Translations under genes and position numbers: made by a program
Shown here: piece after piece, positions 53,734 to 61,489 of the stretch
Position numbering within the stretch: the stretch's first letter is position 1
How the letters are laid out: each line of letters begins with the position of its first letter
Notes under the pieces: generated by a model
What the model was told of the DNA's origin: nothing
Database searches by the model: none
Seen by the model: the letters and a program-made list of their open reading frames with translations, nothing else
DNA from: Brenneria corticis
GTDB taxonomy: Bacteria > Pseudomonadota > Gammaproteobacteria > Enterobacterales > Enterobacteriaceae
Assembly (NCBI RefSeq): GCF_003115855.1
Contig: NZ_KZ819076.1
Coordinates: 62,001-126,000, forward strand
Direction of reading: 5' to 3'
DNA length: 64,000 nt

Positions 53734-53762
53734 TTGTGATGATAGAGGGGAACCCCTACTAT
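53734..53762 (+). promoter_or_regulatory. Promoter candidate of the ligase operon with internal palindrome
   Basis: TTGTGA and TACTAT are separated by 17 bp. The palindrome AGGGGAACCCCT (53746-53757) fills the spacer and touches the -10, a usual place for a repressor or MerR-type regulator. The start codon is 75 bp downstream. Confidence 0.4.
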
Positions 53763-53836
53763 GATTACGTGTAGTTGAATAACTTATTCTTGTCCCTGTT
53801 GATAGCCTCTGCTCTGTTATTTAGGATAATTAATTT

Positions 53837-55228
53837 ATGAATGAAAGTCGTGTTAATGACAGTCCTCTTGATTATCTTAATTTAGGGGACGGAGATCCTG
53901 ATGAATACATGTCGAGATTAAATAATTACAGATTTAATAAATTAAAAAAGCAGATTGAGTATGTATGGTCTAATAAGGATTATTACCATCAACGATTTTT
54001 AGCGGCGGGAGTCAGCCATCCCCGCGATATCGCATCTTTAGACGATTTTCGCCGGCTGCCTATATTTCTCGACAAGAATAGGCACAGAGAGTCCCAGGAG
54101 ATGTCATTGATAAAATATGGCCACCCGCTGGGACTGCATCTGACCGTGGCGCCTGAAAAAGCGATACATCTTGCGGCGACCTCGGGAACCACGGGAACCC
54201 CGACCTTTTACGTATTCAGCAGAAAAGATCTGACGATTACGTACCGAGTCATGGCCAGGTTGTTTCGCCTGGCCGGCATACGCCCGGGCGATACGACGTT
54301 TCATGCCTTTGGGTTATCGCTGTGGCTGGCGGGTATCACCTACGTTCAGGCCCTGGAAGCCTACGGCGCGCGCCCGGTAAGCGTGGGAGCCGAGGGCGGC
54401 GTTCCCAAGATTTTGCGCTTTATGGAACTGACCCGGCCACGGGTGCTGTTCGCGACGCCGTCGATGGTAACCCAGTTGATCGAAAGGTCCGTCGAAGAAA
54501 TAGGGAAACCGGTTGGGGCCCTGGGTATAGAAATCATTTATTGCAGCGGAGAACCGGGCGCAAGCCAGGAATCTTTCAGGAAACGGGTCCGCGAGCACTA
54601 TGGCGCCCAGGTGTTCGATGCCACCGGCGCCGCATGGCATAACGGAACCATCACCTGTCATTCGGCCTTGTCATATGGAATGCATTACATGGCCGAGGAT
54701 TATTGCTTCAGATACGATCTGGTCGATCCGGAAACGAAGTTGCCTATCGAACTTAAAGACGGCGCCGTTGGCGAAGCGATTCATACCGGATTGGAATATG
54801 AGGCGGCTCCCGCTTTCCGCTATGCGACCGGAGACGTCGTGCGGATTCACGTCGGCGAATGTCCCGGCTGCGGACATTTCGGCGTACGCATGGAAATCAT
54901 CGGTCGTACCGATGACATGCTGGCCGTAAAAGGCGTGAAGGTCTATCCCGCGGCGATTCAAAAAGTGGTGAGAATGTTTCAGCCCGAGCTATCGGGGGAG
55001 TTGAGAATCAGGCTGGATGCTCCTCCCCCCAAGGTCAATCCGCCGTTGAAGATCGTGGTGGAAGCGGGAGCGGAAACCAGTCAGCTCGAGTGGGATCAGC
55101 TGGCGCGGAATCTGCAACAGAAAATTCGCGAGATATTAAATTTCAGACCTCATGTGGAAGTTGTCGCTTACGGTTCGTTTCCGCGCTCGGGCGCTAAAAC
55201 AAAACTTGTTGAGATAATCGAGAATTGA
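53837..55228 (+). CDS. PaaK-like adenylate-forming acyl-CoA ligase
   Basis: 463 residues, phenylacetate-CoA ligase branch of the ANL superfamily. Activates a carboxylic acid as acyl-AMP, then CoA thioester. Nucleotide loop AATSGTTGTPTFYV at about 113-126; aromatic/substrate-side segment FDATGAAWHNG near 258; YATGDVVRI; hinge and Asp of GRTDDMLAVKGVKVYPAAIQ near 356-375; C-terminal catalytic Lys region FPRSGAKTKLVEI. A CPGCGHFG knuckle before the hinge occurs in several PaaK relatives. The N-terminal 60 residues are AT-rich in codon use. First gene of a six-gene operon; acid substrate unknown. Confidence 0.85.
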   Translation: MNESRVNDSPLDYLNLGDGDPDEYMSRLNNYRFNKLKKQIEYVWSNKDYYHQRFLAAGVSHPRDIASLDDFRRLPIFLDKNRHRESQEMSLIKYGHPLGLHLTVAPEKAIHLAATSGTTGTPTFYVFSRKDLTITYRVMARLFRLAGIRPGDTTFHAFGLSLWLAGITYVQALEAYGARPVSVGAEGGVPKILRFMELTRPRVLFATPSMVTQLIERSVEEIGKPVGALGIEIIYCSGEPGASQESFRKRVREHYGAQVFDATGAAWHNGTITCHSALSYGMHYMAEDYCFRYDLVDPETKLPIELKDGAVGEAIHTGLEYEAAPAFRYATGDVVRIHVGECPGCGHFGVRMEIIGRTDDMLAVKGVKVYPAAIQKVVRMFQPELSGELRIRLDAPPPKVNPPLKIVVEAGAETSQLEWDQLARNLQQKIREILNFRPHVEVVAYGSFPRSGAKTKLVEIIEN

Positions 55229-55245
55229 ATTAAAGGGACGAAAAA

Positions 55246-55977
55246 ATGGCTGACGTAACTTATGTTTCAAAAAACAGAATTGCCACCATCACGATAAGTA
55301 ATCCGGGAAAATATAATATCTTCACGCATGAAATAGTCGATAAACTGAATTCCGCCTGGATCAGGTTCAATAATAGCGAAGACCGGGTCGCGGTGCTAAC
55401 CGGCGAGGGCGATGAAGCCTTTACCGCCGGCGCTAATTTAAAGGATATTCCCCATGACCTGTGGCGCGCGATCCCGGGCATCGGCGTTGAGGTGAACAAG
55501 CCGGTCATCGCGGCTATATCCGGGCTGGTCGTCGGCGGCGGCTTGGTGTTGGTGCAAATGGCGGACCTGGCGATAGCCGCCGAGCACAGCGTTTTTTCGT
55601 ACCCGGAGGCAAAAATCGGTTTCACCGGCGGACTGATCGCCTCGCTGGCCGCGCGGATACCGCATAAGGTGGCGATGGAATTGCTGCTGCTGGGTGAGCA
55701 GATTTCCGCGCGCAGGGCATATGAGATTGGTTTGATTAATAAGGTCACGCCGCGAGGCGAGCACCTTGAGACGGCCTATTTATACGCTGAAAAAATTGCC
55801 AATAACTCATCCGTGGTGATTAAAACCCTGAAGGAATATGTCGGAAAAACACTGCCCAAAGGTCCTTCCGAAATATCCGCCATCTATCGCGCCAAAATCG
55901 ACAGCGTCACCAACTCCGCCGATTTTCAGGAAGGGATCGCGGCGTTTATCGAAAAGAGGGCGCCCAGGTTTCAGTGA
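55246..55977 (+). CDS. Enoyl-CoA hydratase/isomerase family protein (crotonase)
   Basis: 243 residues. Oxyanion-hole segments FTAGANLKDI (59-68) and VVGGGL (95-100) are present, so it binds a CoA thioester enolate. Of the two catalytic glutamates of classical hydratases, the second is kept (Glu121 in YPEAKIG) and the first is replaced by Val101 (GGGLVLVQMAD where GGGCELAMMCD is usual). That pattern fits an isomerase, decarboxylase, lyase or other crotonase chemistry more than plain hydration. AGGGA lies before the ATG, 17 bp after the ligase stop codon. Confidence 0.85.
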   Translation: MADVTYVSKNRIATITISNPGKYNIFTHEIVDKLNSAWIRFNNSEDRVAVLTGEGDEAFTAGANLKDIPHDLWRAIPGIGVEVNKPVIAAISGLVVGGGLVLVQMADLAIAAEHSVFSYPEAKIGFTGGLIASLAARIPHKVAMELLLLGEQISARRAYEIGLINKVTPRGEHLETAYLYAEKIANNSSVVIKTLKEYVGKTLPKGPSEISAIYRAKIDSVTNSADFQEGIAAFIEKRAPRFQ

Positions 55978-56026
55978 TAAGGCCATATTTTGGGTTATTT
56001 TTTTTCTTATTTTTATGGGGTTATTT

Positions 56027-57016
56027 ATGGCATACGGTCTCTTGATTAATAATATCGACGGTAAATATAGCGCTGAATATGCATTGATTGATGATTATCT
56101 TAACGATGAACACGATGTGGTTGTTGACGTCGAGTGGTCGACTATCAACTACAAGGATGCGTTGGCCATCACCGGCAAGGCTCCCATTATCCGCAAATTC
56201 CCGCTGGTGCCGGGAATTGATTTTGCGGGTACGGTGGAATCAAGCCGTCATCCGCAATGGCGACCGGGTGATAAAGTGGTGCTGAATGGTTTTGGCGTGG
56301 GGGAGAAATACTCCGGAGGACTGGCTGAAAAAGCCTTCGTCAAGGGCGATTATTTAATAAGACTGCCGCAAAAATTTACCGCGCGCCAGGCGATGGGCAT
56401 CGGAACGGCGGGATATACGGCGATATTAAGCCTGTTGGCGCTGGAAAAACACGGTATTAAGCCGGGCGACGGCAAGATTCTGGTGACGGGCGCCAGCGGC
56501 GGCGTCGGCAGTATCGCCGTTGCCCTGTTATCGTCATTGGGCTATGAGGTGATAGCGTCCACGGGAAACGTGAATAATCACCCATTGCTGCGCAAATTGG
56601 GCGCCGCCGAGATTATCTCCAGAGACGAACTGTCCGCCCGGCATAAACCGTTAAATAAAGAACGATGGGCGGGGGCGATTGATACCGTGGGAGGATTAAC
56701 CTTAAGCAACGTTTGCGCGTCCACGTCTTATGGCGGCGCCGTCGCCGCCTGCGGACTGGCGGGGGGGAATGATTTTCCCGCCACCGTGCTGCCTTTTATT
56801 CTGCGGGGAATAACGCTGTATGGCATTGACAGCGTACAGGCGCCGCTTGCGGTGCGGGAAAACGCCTGGGCAAGGCTGGCGTCGGATCTTGATACCGATA
56901 AGCTCGAATTGATCGTCAGCGAAATATCATTACGGGAGGTAATCGATAAGGCGAGCGGTTTCTTCGATCATAAATTCGGCGGCAGAGTCGTGGTTAATAT
57001 CCGGCCGGATAATTAA
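56027..57016 (+). CDS. Acryloyl-CoA reductase (AcuI/YhdH family)
   Basis: NADPH-dependent medium-chain reductase; AcuI and E. coli YhdH (acuI) reduce toxic acryloyl-CoA to propionyl-CoA. 329 residues from ATG 56027 (GGGG six bases before it). Strong match along the length: TINYKDALAITGKAPIIRKF, PGIDFAGTVESS, GTAGYTAILSLLALE, NADPH loop VTGASGGVGSIAVALL, AGAIDTVGG and GGAVAACGLAGG. Located 49 bp after the crotonase gene. The reading frame is also open upstream without a plausible start. A second copy beside a conserved yhdH elsewhere in the genome would suggest a dedicated role here. Confidence 0.92.
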   Translation: MAYGLLINNIDGKYSAEYALIDDYLNDEHDVVVDVEWSTINYKDALAITGKAPIIRKFPLVPGIDFAGTVESSRHPQWRPGDKVVLNGFGVGEKYSGGLAEKAFVKGDYLIRLPQKFTARQAMGIGTAGYTAILSLLALEKHGIKPGDGKILVTGASGGVGSIAVALLSSLGYEVIASTGNVNNHPLLRKLGAAEIISRDELSARHKPLNKERWAGAIDTVGGLTLSNVCASTSYGGAVAACGLAGGNDFPATVLPFILRGITLYGIDSVQAPLAVRENAWARLASDLDTDKLELIVSEISLREVIDKASGFFDHKFGGRVVVNIRPDN

Positions 57017-57048
57017 TGTTATAGAGATTTTTATCAAAGGAGAAAACA

Positions 57049-57846
57049 ATGAAACAGAAAATCGCCATAGCATTATCTCTGCTGCTGATGATATTTAATA
57101 GTTATGCCGAAGAGGTGAAGACGGTGCTTGTCGGAACGCAGGGTGAAAATCCCGGGCTGAGCTATATCGATGAAAAGGGTAAGGTTACCGGGTTTGAAGT
57201 TGAAGTGCTGAATGAGATAGACAAAAGGATCCCGGACGTAAAATTCGAATATAAGACCATGGATTTCGCCTCTCTTTTTGTTTCATTGGCCGGCCGAAAG
57301 GTGCAAATCATCAACAGCAATATCTGGCGCTCGCCCGAAAGGGAAAAACAGTTTCTCTATACCCATGAGGTTTTTTATGAAACCCCGTTCAAGCTGGTCG
57401 TGCCGGAGAATAATACGGATATACAGGGCGTCGACGATTTGAATGGAAAAAAAGTCGCCGTGTTGGGCACCGGGGTACAGGCGAAAATCCTGGAGGGTAT
57501 TATCAATAAAAAGGTATTGGACGTCGCCGTGTTTCCTTCCAAATCCAATACCGAAATGGTTGGGCTATTGAATGCCAAACGCGTCGATGCCCTGTTTTTG
57601 CCGGAACATCAGGTAAGTTTATTCAATAAATACAGAAATCAGCGTTTGAAGACGGTAGGGGAGGGATTCCTGCCTGAAAATGTCCGACCCGGCGATCCCG
57701 GCGCGCATCTGCTGCTGCAAAAATCGGATACTGAATTGCGGGATAAGCTGGATAAGGCGATTATCGAAATCAAGAGCGACGGTACGTTGGAAAAATTGAG
57801 TTATGAATGGTTTGGCGCTGATTTTACCAAGCCGCTCAAGTTTTAA
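57049..57846 (+). CDS. Family 3 periplasmic substrate-binding protein
   Basis: 265 residues with signal peptide MKQKIAIALSLLLMIFNSYA, cleavage before EEVKTV. Polar amino-acid binding protein fold (GFEVEVLNEIDKR, LNGKKVAVLGTG). The Arg that binds the ligand alpha-carboxylate is kept (R98 in RSPEREKQF). The Asp that normally binds the alpha-amino group (FQDE in HisJ) aligns with Pro185 in ALFLPEHQV. The ligand may therefore be a carboxylic acid without alpha-amino group. AAAGGAG precedes the ATG, 32 bp after the reductase gene. Confidence 0.9.
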   Translation: MKQKIAIALSLLLMIFNSYAEEVKTVLVGTQGENPGLSYIDEKGKVTGFEVEVLNEIDKRIPDVKFEYKTMDFASLFVSLAGRKVQIINSNIWRSPEREKQFLYTHEVFYETPFKLVVPENNTDIQGVDDLNGKKVAVLGTGVQAKILEGIINKKVLDVAVFPSKSNTEMVGLLNAKRVDALFLPEHQVSLFNKYRNQRLKTVGEGFLPENVRPGDPGAHLLLQKSDTELRDKLDKAIIEIKSDGTLEKLSYEWFGADFTKPLKF

Positions 57847-57894
57847 CGCTAAATTTCATTTATTTTCCACAGGCCCTATATCGAATGGTGTTTT

Positions 57895-58584
57895 ATGGAT
57901 CCCTGGTTTGACTCCAATCTTGTCTGGCGGGCATTACCCATCGTAGCGGAATATTTGCCGGTGACGCTGACTATTTTTTTCTATAGTTCACTGATCGGTC
58001 TGCTGTTCGGTTTATGCCTGGCCATTTTTAGAGTTTATAATATATGCGTACTGAATATCCTGTCCGTTATGCTCGTATCCTACGCCAGAGGCACGCCCGT
58101 ATTGGTCCAGCTGATCCTGCTGTATTACCTGCTGCCGATATTTCTTATCAGCCTGGGCATAGATATTAACGCCGTTCCCGCACTCTATTTTGTGATTGCG
58201 GCGAACGGGCTATATCTGTCGGCGAATTTTTGTGAGGTTTTTCGCTCCGCGCTGGGTAATGTGGAGCGCGGGCAAATAGAGGCCGCCTATTCGATTGGCA
58301 TGAAAAACCGTCAGGTCTTTTGCAGAGTAATGATGCCGCAGGCGGTTATGCTGGCTATCCCCGATATGAGCAATATATTTCTGGTGGCGTTAAAAAGCAC
58401 GGCGTTGGCGTTTACCGTCGGCGTTATGGACGTCATGGGGCGGGGCATAACCCTTAGCGCCCAGACCATGCGCTCCTTCGAAGTATTTTTATCCATATCC
58501 ATTATCTACTTTATTCTCTGTACCGGGATGGAGCGTATTTTCAAGCTCGTTGAAAGAAAATGTTCATTTCATCGGTTAAAGTAA
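57895..58584 (+). CDS. Polar amino-acid type ABC permease, subunit 1
   Basis: 229-residue HisQ/TcyL-like permease with about five membrane helices. Marker segments YARGTPVLVQLILLYYLLP and the EAA loop GQIEAAYSIGMKNRQVFCR. Forms a heterodimer with the permease encoded 19 bp downstream. No ATPase gene accompanies them. Confidence 0.9.
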   Translation: MDPWFDSNLVWRALPIVAEYLPVTLTIFFYSSLIGLLFGLCLAIFRVYNICVLNILSVMLVSYARGTPVLVQLILLYYLLPIFLISLGIDINAVPALYFVIAANGLYLSANFCEVFRSALGNVERGQIEAAYSIGMKNRQVFCRVMMPQAVMLAIPDMSNIFLVALKSTALAFTVGVMDVMGRGITLSAQTMRSFEVFLSISIIYFILCTGMERIFKLVERKCSFHRLK

Positions 58585-58603
58585 CTTATCTCGTTGAGAA
58601 AAT

Positions 58604-59311
58604 ATGATGCTAGACTTTGCGTTTATCCTTCATGCCGTCGTCGAGGTGCTGCCTGCCGTACCCACGACGTTATTTATTACGCTAACCTCGCTGTCGTTCG
58701 GTTTTGTCGGTGCGCTGACGATCGTTTATATTAATTATTTCAACGTTCCCGTATTGGCTCAAATTTCGAAATTCTACGTTTCATTTTTTCGCGGCACGCC
58801 GATGGTATTGCATATTTTTCTGTTTTTTTACGGTTTCCCTCACTTTTTCGACGCACTGGCGCACTATTTTTCATTGTCGGTCAGAGCGAACAGCATACCG
58901 TTATCGGCGTTGGTGATCGGCGGGCTTTCGATGAGCACCGCGGCTTTCTTTTCGGAGATACTGAGATCCGGCATAAGCGCGATTTCCATGGGGGAACTTG
59001 ACGCGTCGGTCGCATTGGGAATGACGCGCTTCCAGATGATGCGCAGGCTCCTTTTGCCTCAGGCGGTGCTGTATACCATTAAGAATTTAAGCTCGAGATC
59101 CATCAACGTATTACATGCCAGCTCCATCGCTTATTGGATCTCCGTGGTGGAAATTACCGGAAAGACCAACCTTGTCGCCTCAACAACCTATCAGTTCGTC
59201 GAGGCGTTTATTGCCGCCGCCATTATTTATTGGTGCATTACCCTATCCATCGAAGTGATCTCTTCAATCCTGGATAGAAAACTGCACGCGCGGCTATCTC
59301 GTGGTTTTTGA
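58604..59311 (+). CDS. Polar amino-acid type ABC permease, subunit 2
   Basis: 235-residue HisM/TcyM-like permease, distinct in sequence from subunit 1. FFRGTPMVLHIFLFFYGFPH and the EAA loop GELDASVALGMTRFQMMRR (first Glu/Ala pair altered: E-L-D-A-S in place of E-A-A) are visible. TTGAGAA precedes the ATG. Last gene of the operon; its stop is 12 bp from the end of the convergent yaaA. Confidence 0.88.
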   Translation: MMLDFAFILHAVVEVLPAVPTTLFITLTSLSFGFVGALTIVYINYFNVPVLAQISKFYVSFFRGTPMVLHIFLFFYGFPHFFDALAHYFSLSVRANSIPLSALVIGGLSMSTAAFFSEILRSGISAISMGELDASVALGMTRFQMMRRLLLPQAVLYTIKNLSSRSINVLHASSIAYWISVVEITGKTNLVASTTYQFVEAFIAAAIIYWCITLSIEVISSILDRKLHARLSRGF

Positions 59312-59323
59312 GGATAAGCCGGC

Positions 59324-60097
59324 CTACCGCTCCCGCCGTTTAAAGATCAGTTCGTCCGCCGAAGACTGGGCCGCTTCGAAGTAATAACCGTCCAGATCGA
59401 AATCTTTCAGCTGTTCCGGCCGCGTCAGGCGGTTCTGGATAATAAAACGGCTCATTAAGCCGCGGGCTTTTTTGGCGTAAAAGCTGATGACCTTAAACTT
59501 GCCGTTTTTCTCATCCAGAAACACCGGCTTGATAATCCGGCCATGCAGTTTTTTGCGGTTAACGGCTTTGAAGTATTCGTCCGACGCCAGATTAACCAGA
59601 ATGTCGTCATCCTGTTCGCCGAGCGCCTGATTCAGCTTTTCAGCGATCGCGTCCCCCCAAAAGCCGTAGAGATCCTTGCCCGCTTTAGTGTCGAGTCTGG
59701 TGCCCATTTCCAGCCGATAGGGCTGCATTAAATCCAGCGGTCGCAACACGCCGTATAACCCGGACAGGATACGCAGGTGCCGCTGGGCGAAATCAAAGTC
59801 CTCTTCGCTGAAATCTTCCGCCGCCAGGCCGGTGTAAACATCCCCTTTAAAAGCCAGCAGCGCCTGGCGCGCATTTTCGGGGGTAAAGTCGGGGTGCCAG
59901 TCATTAAAGCGGCCGGCATTCAGGTCGGCCAGCTTGTCGCTGATGCCCATCAGCGAGGCGATCTGCGCCGGCGTCAGTTTCTTGCAGATGGCAATCAGCC
60001 GGCTGGAATAGTCCAGCAATTCCGGCTGAGTATAGCGTTGCGTCGCCAAAGGAGTGGTGTAATCGAGCGTTTTTGCGGGTGAAATGGTTATAAGCAT
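59324..60097 (-). CDS. yaaA: Peroxide stress protein YaaA
   Basis: DUF328 DNA-binding-type protein that limits free iron during hydrogen peroxide stress in E. coli. 257 residues (E. coli 258). N-terminus MLITISPAKTLDYTTPLATQ, central FTPENARQALLAFKGDVYTG, ILSGLYGVLRPLDLMQPYRL, C-terminal FKVISFYAKKARGLMSRFI. First conserved gene right of the accessory island. Confidence 0.96.
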   Translation of the reverse strand: MLITISPAKTLDYTTPLATQRYTQPELLDYSSRLIAICKKLTPAQIASLMGISDKLADLNAGRFNDWHPDFTPENARQALLAFKGDVYTGLAAEDFSEEDFDFAQRHLRILSGLYGVLRPLDLMQPYRLEMGTRLDTKAGKDLYGFWGDAIAEKLNQALGEQDDDILVNLASDEYFKAVNRKKLHGRIIKPVFLDEKNGKFKVISFYAKKARGLMSRFIIQNRLTRPEQLKDFDLDGYYFEAAQSSADELIFKRRER

Positions 60098-60443
60098 GCG
60101 CCATATCCTATCGGGCCGATTTTGATGCCCTTACTATAACAAGAACCAGACAAAATCAGGCAAGAAAGCGGCGATGGTTATAACAGGGAGCGGCAATCAT
60201 CGGACCGGCGGCGGCGTTTTGTGAAAGGATTAAATGTTAATATATTGTTTTAAAACGTTTTTATCCGCGCGCCGGCAGCGTGGGCCGGGGGAGATCGTCA
60301 ACGGCGTCGAACGGACCGCGAGCGCGGGTGAAAAGGCCGCCTTGCGCCGGATTTCGCGCGTGTTATTATCAGATTCAAGCGAAAATACACCGCCACCAGT
60401 TCATGCTCGAATAATTCACGTATAAACCATGAGAAATGCCAAT
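60098..60443. other. Intergenic region yaaA / talB
   Basis: 346 bp with both divergent promoters. The yaaA side is AT-rich, the talB side GC-rich. I see no gene here; small frames in the region lack ribosome sites. Confidence 0.45.
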
Positions 60444-61397
60444 ATGACGGATAAACTGACCTCCCTACGCCAACTGACAACGGTTGTGGCCGATACCGGC
60501 GATATTGCGGCGATGAAATTGTATCAACCGCAAGACGCCACCACCAACCCATCGCTGATCCTGAATGCCGCCCAGATTCCCGAATACCGCAAGCTGATTG
60601 ACGACGCCGTCAACTGGGCGCGCGAGCAGAGCGATAGCCGTGAGCAGCAGGTGATCGACGCCACTGATAAGCTGGCGGTGAATATCGGCCTCGAGATTTT
60701 AAAACTGATCCCCGGCCGTATTTCCACCGAGGTGGATGCCCGTCTTTCTTATGACACGCAAGCCAGCGTGGCGAAGGCAAAACGCCTGATTAAGCTTTAT
60801 AACGATGCCGGCATCAGCAATGACCGCATTCTGATCAAACTGGCTTCCACCTGGCAGGGCATTCGCGCCGCGGAACAGCTGGAAAAAGAGGGCATCAACT
60901 GTAACCTGACGCTGCTGTTCTCCTTTGCGCAGGCGCGCGCCTGCGCCGAAGCCGGCGTATTCCTGATTTCACCCTTTGTCGGCCGTATTCTGGATTGGCA
61001 CAAAGCCAATGGCGATAAGAAAGAATTTGCCCCGAACGAAGATCCGGGCGTGATTTCGGTCACTGAAATCTACAACTACTACAAACAGCACGGTTATGAA
61101 ACCGTGGTGATGGGCGCCAGCTTCCGTAATCTGGGGGAAATTATCGAGTTGGCCGGGTGCGACCGTCTGACCATTGCGCCGGCTCTGCTGAAAGAACTGG
61201 CGGAAAGCGAAGGGGAAGTGGCGCGTAAACTTTCTTATAGCGGCGAGGTTAAGGCGCGTCCGGCCAAACTGACCGAAGCCCAGTTCTACTGGCAGCATAA
61301 TCAGGATCCCATGGCGGTCGATAAACTGGCCGATGGCATTCGCAAGTTTGCGGTCGACCAGGGAAAACTGGAAAAAGTGATTGCCGAATTACTGTAA
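60444..61397 (+). CDS. talB: Transaldolase B
   Basis: Moves a dihydroxyacetone unit from sedoheptulose 7-phosphate to glyceraldehyde 3-phosphate in the pentose phosphate pathway. The start at 60444 (MTDKLTSLRQLTTVVADTGD) matches E. coli; 317 residues. Schiff-base Lys132 in NDRILIKLASTWQGI, general acid region VDARLSYDTQASVAKAKRLI. Functionally linked to tktA and rpiA in the same window. Confidence 0.97.
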   Translation: MTDKLTSLRQLTTVVADTGDIAAMKLYQPQDATTNPSLILNAAQIPEYRKLIDDAVNWAREQSDSREQQVIDATDKLAVNIGLEILKLIPGRISTEVDARLSYDTQASVAKAKRLIKLYNDAGISNDRILIKLASTWQGIRAAEQLEKEGINCNLTLLFSFAQARACAEAGVFLISPFVGRILDWHKANGDKKEFAPNEDPGVISVTEIYNYYKQHGYETVVMGASFRNLGEIIELAGCDRLTIAPALLKELAESEGEVARKLSYSGEVKARPAKLTEAQFYWQHNQDPMAVDKLADGIRKFAVDQGKLEKVIAELL

Positions 61398-61408
61398 TAA
61401 ACCGCACG

Positions 61409-61436
61409 AAAAAATGGCCGGATATGCATCCGGCCA
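61409..61436 (-). terminator. Terminator hairpin between talB and the GGDEF gene
   Basis: TGGCCGGAT-ATGC-ATCCGGCCA (61415-61436) followed on the minus strand by TTTTTT. It should end the leftward GGDEF transcript, and the stem may also serve talB. Confidence 0.75.
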
Positions 61437-61489
61437 TAAACGCATAACGGCATATACTTTAGTTTCTTTCATGTTTTCGACAGGCGGTT

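Larger units (their letters stand above)
53304..53836. other. AT-rich intergenic region separating the two island modules
   Basis: 533 bp, very AT-rich, with no supported gene. It carries an REP-like inverted pair (53537-53616) and a promoter candidate for the ligase operon (53734-53762). Confidence 0.7.

Noticed and set aside
53304..53836. Search for a tRNA, attachment site or integrase remnant at the island borders
   Set aside because: No tRNA-like cloverleaf, direct repeat flanking the island or recombinase frame was visible.
58604..59311. Possibility that the two amino-acid-type permeases belong to a sulfur amino acid system like Bacillus TcyJKLMN
   Set aside because: Gene order is similar (receptor, permease, permease) and sulfur chemistry lies nearby, but permease similarity by eye cannot separate TcyLM from HisQM-type proteins, and the receptor lacks the amino-binding Asp.
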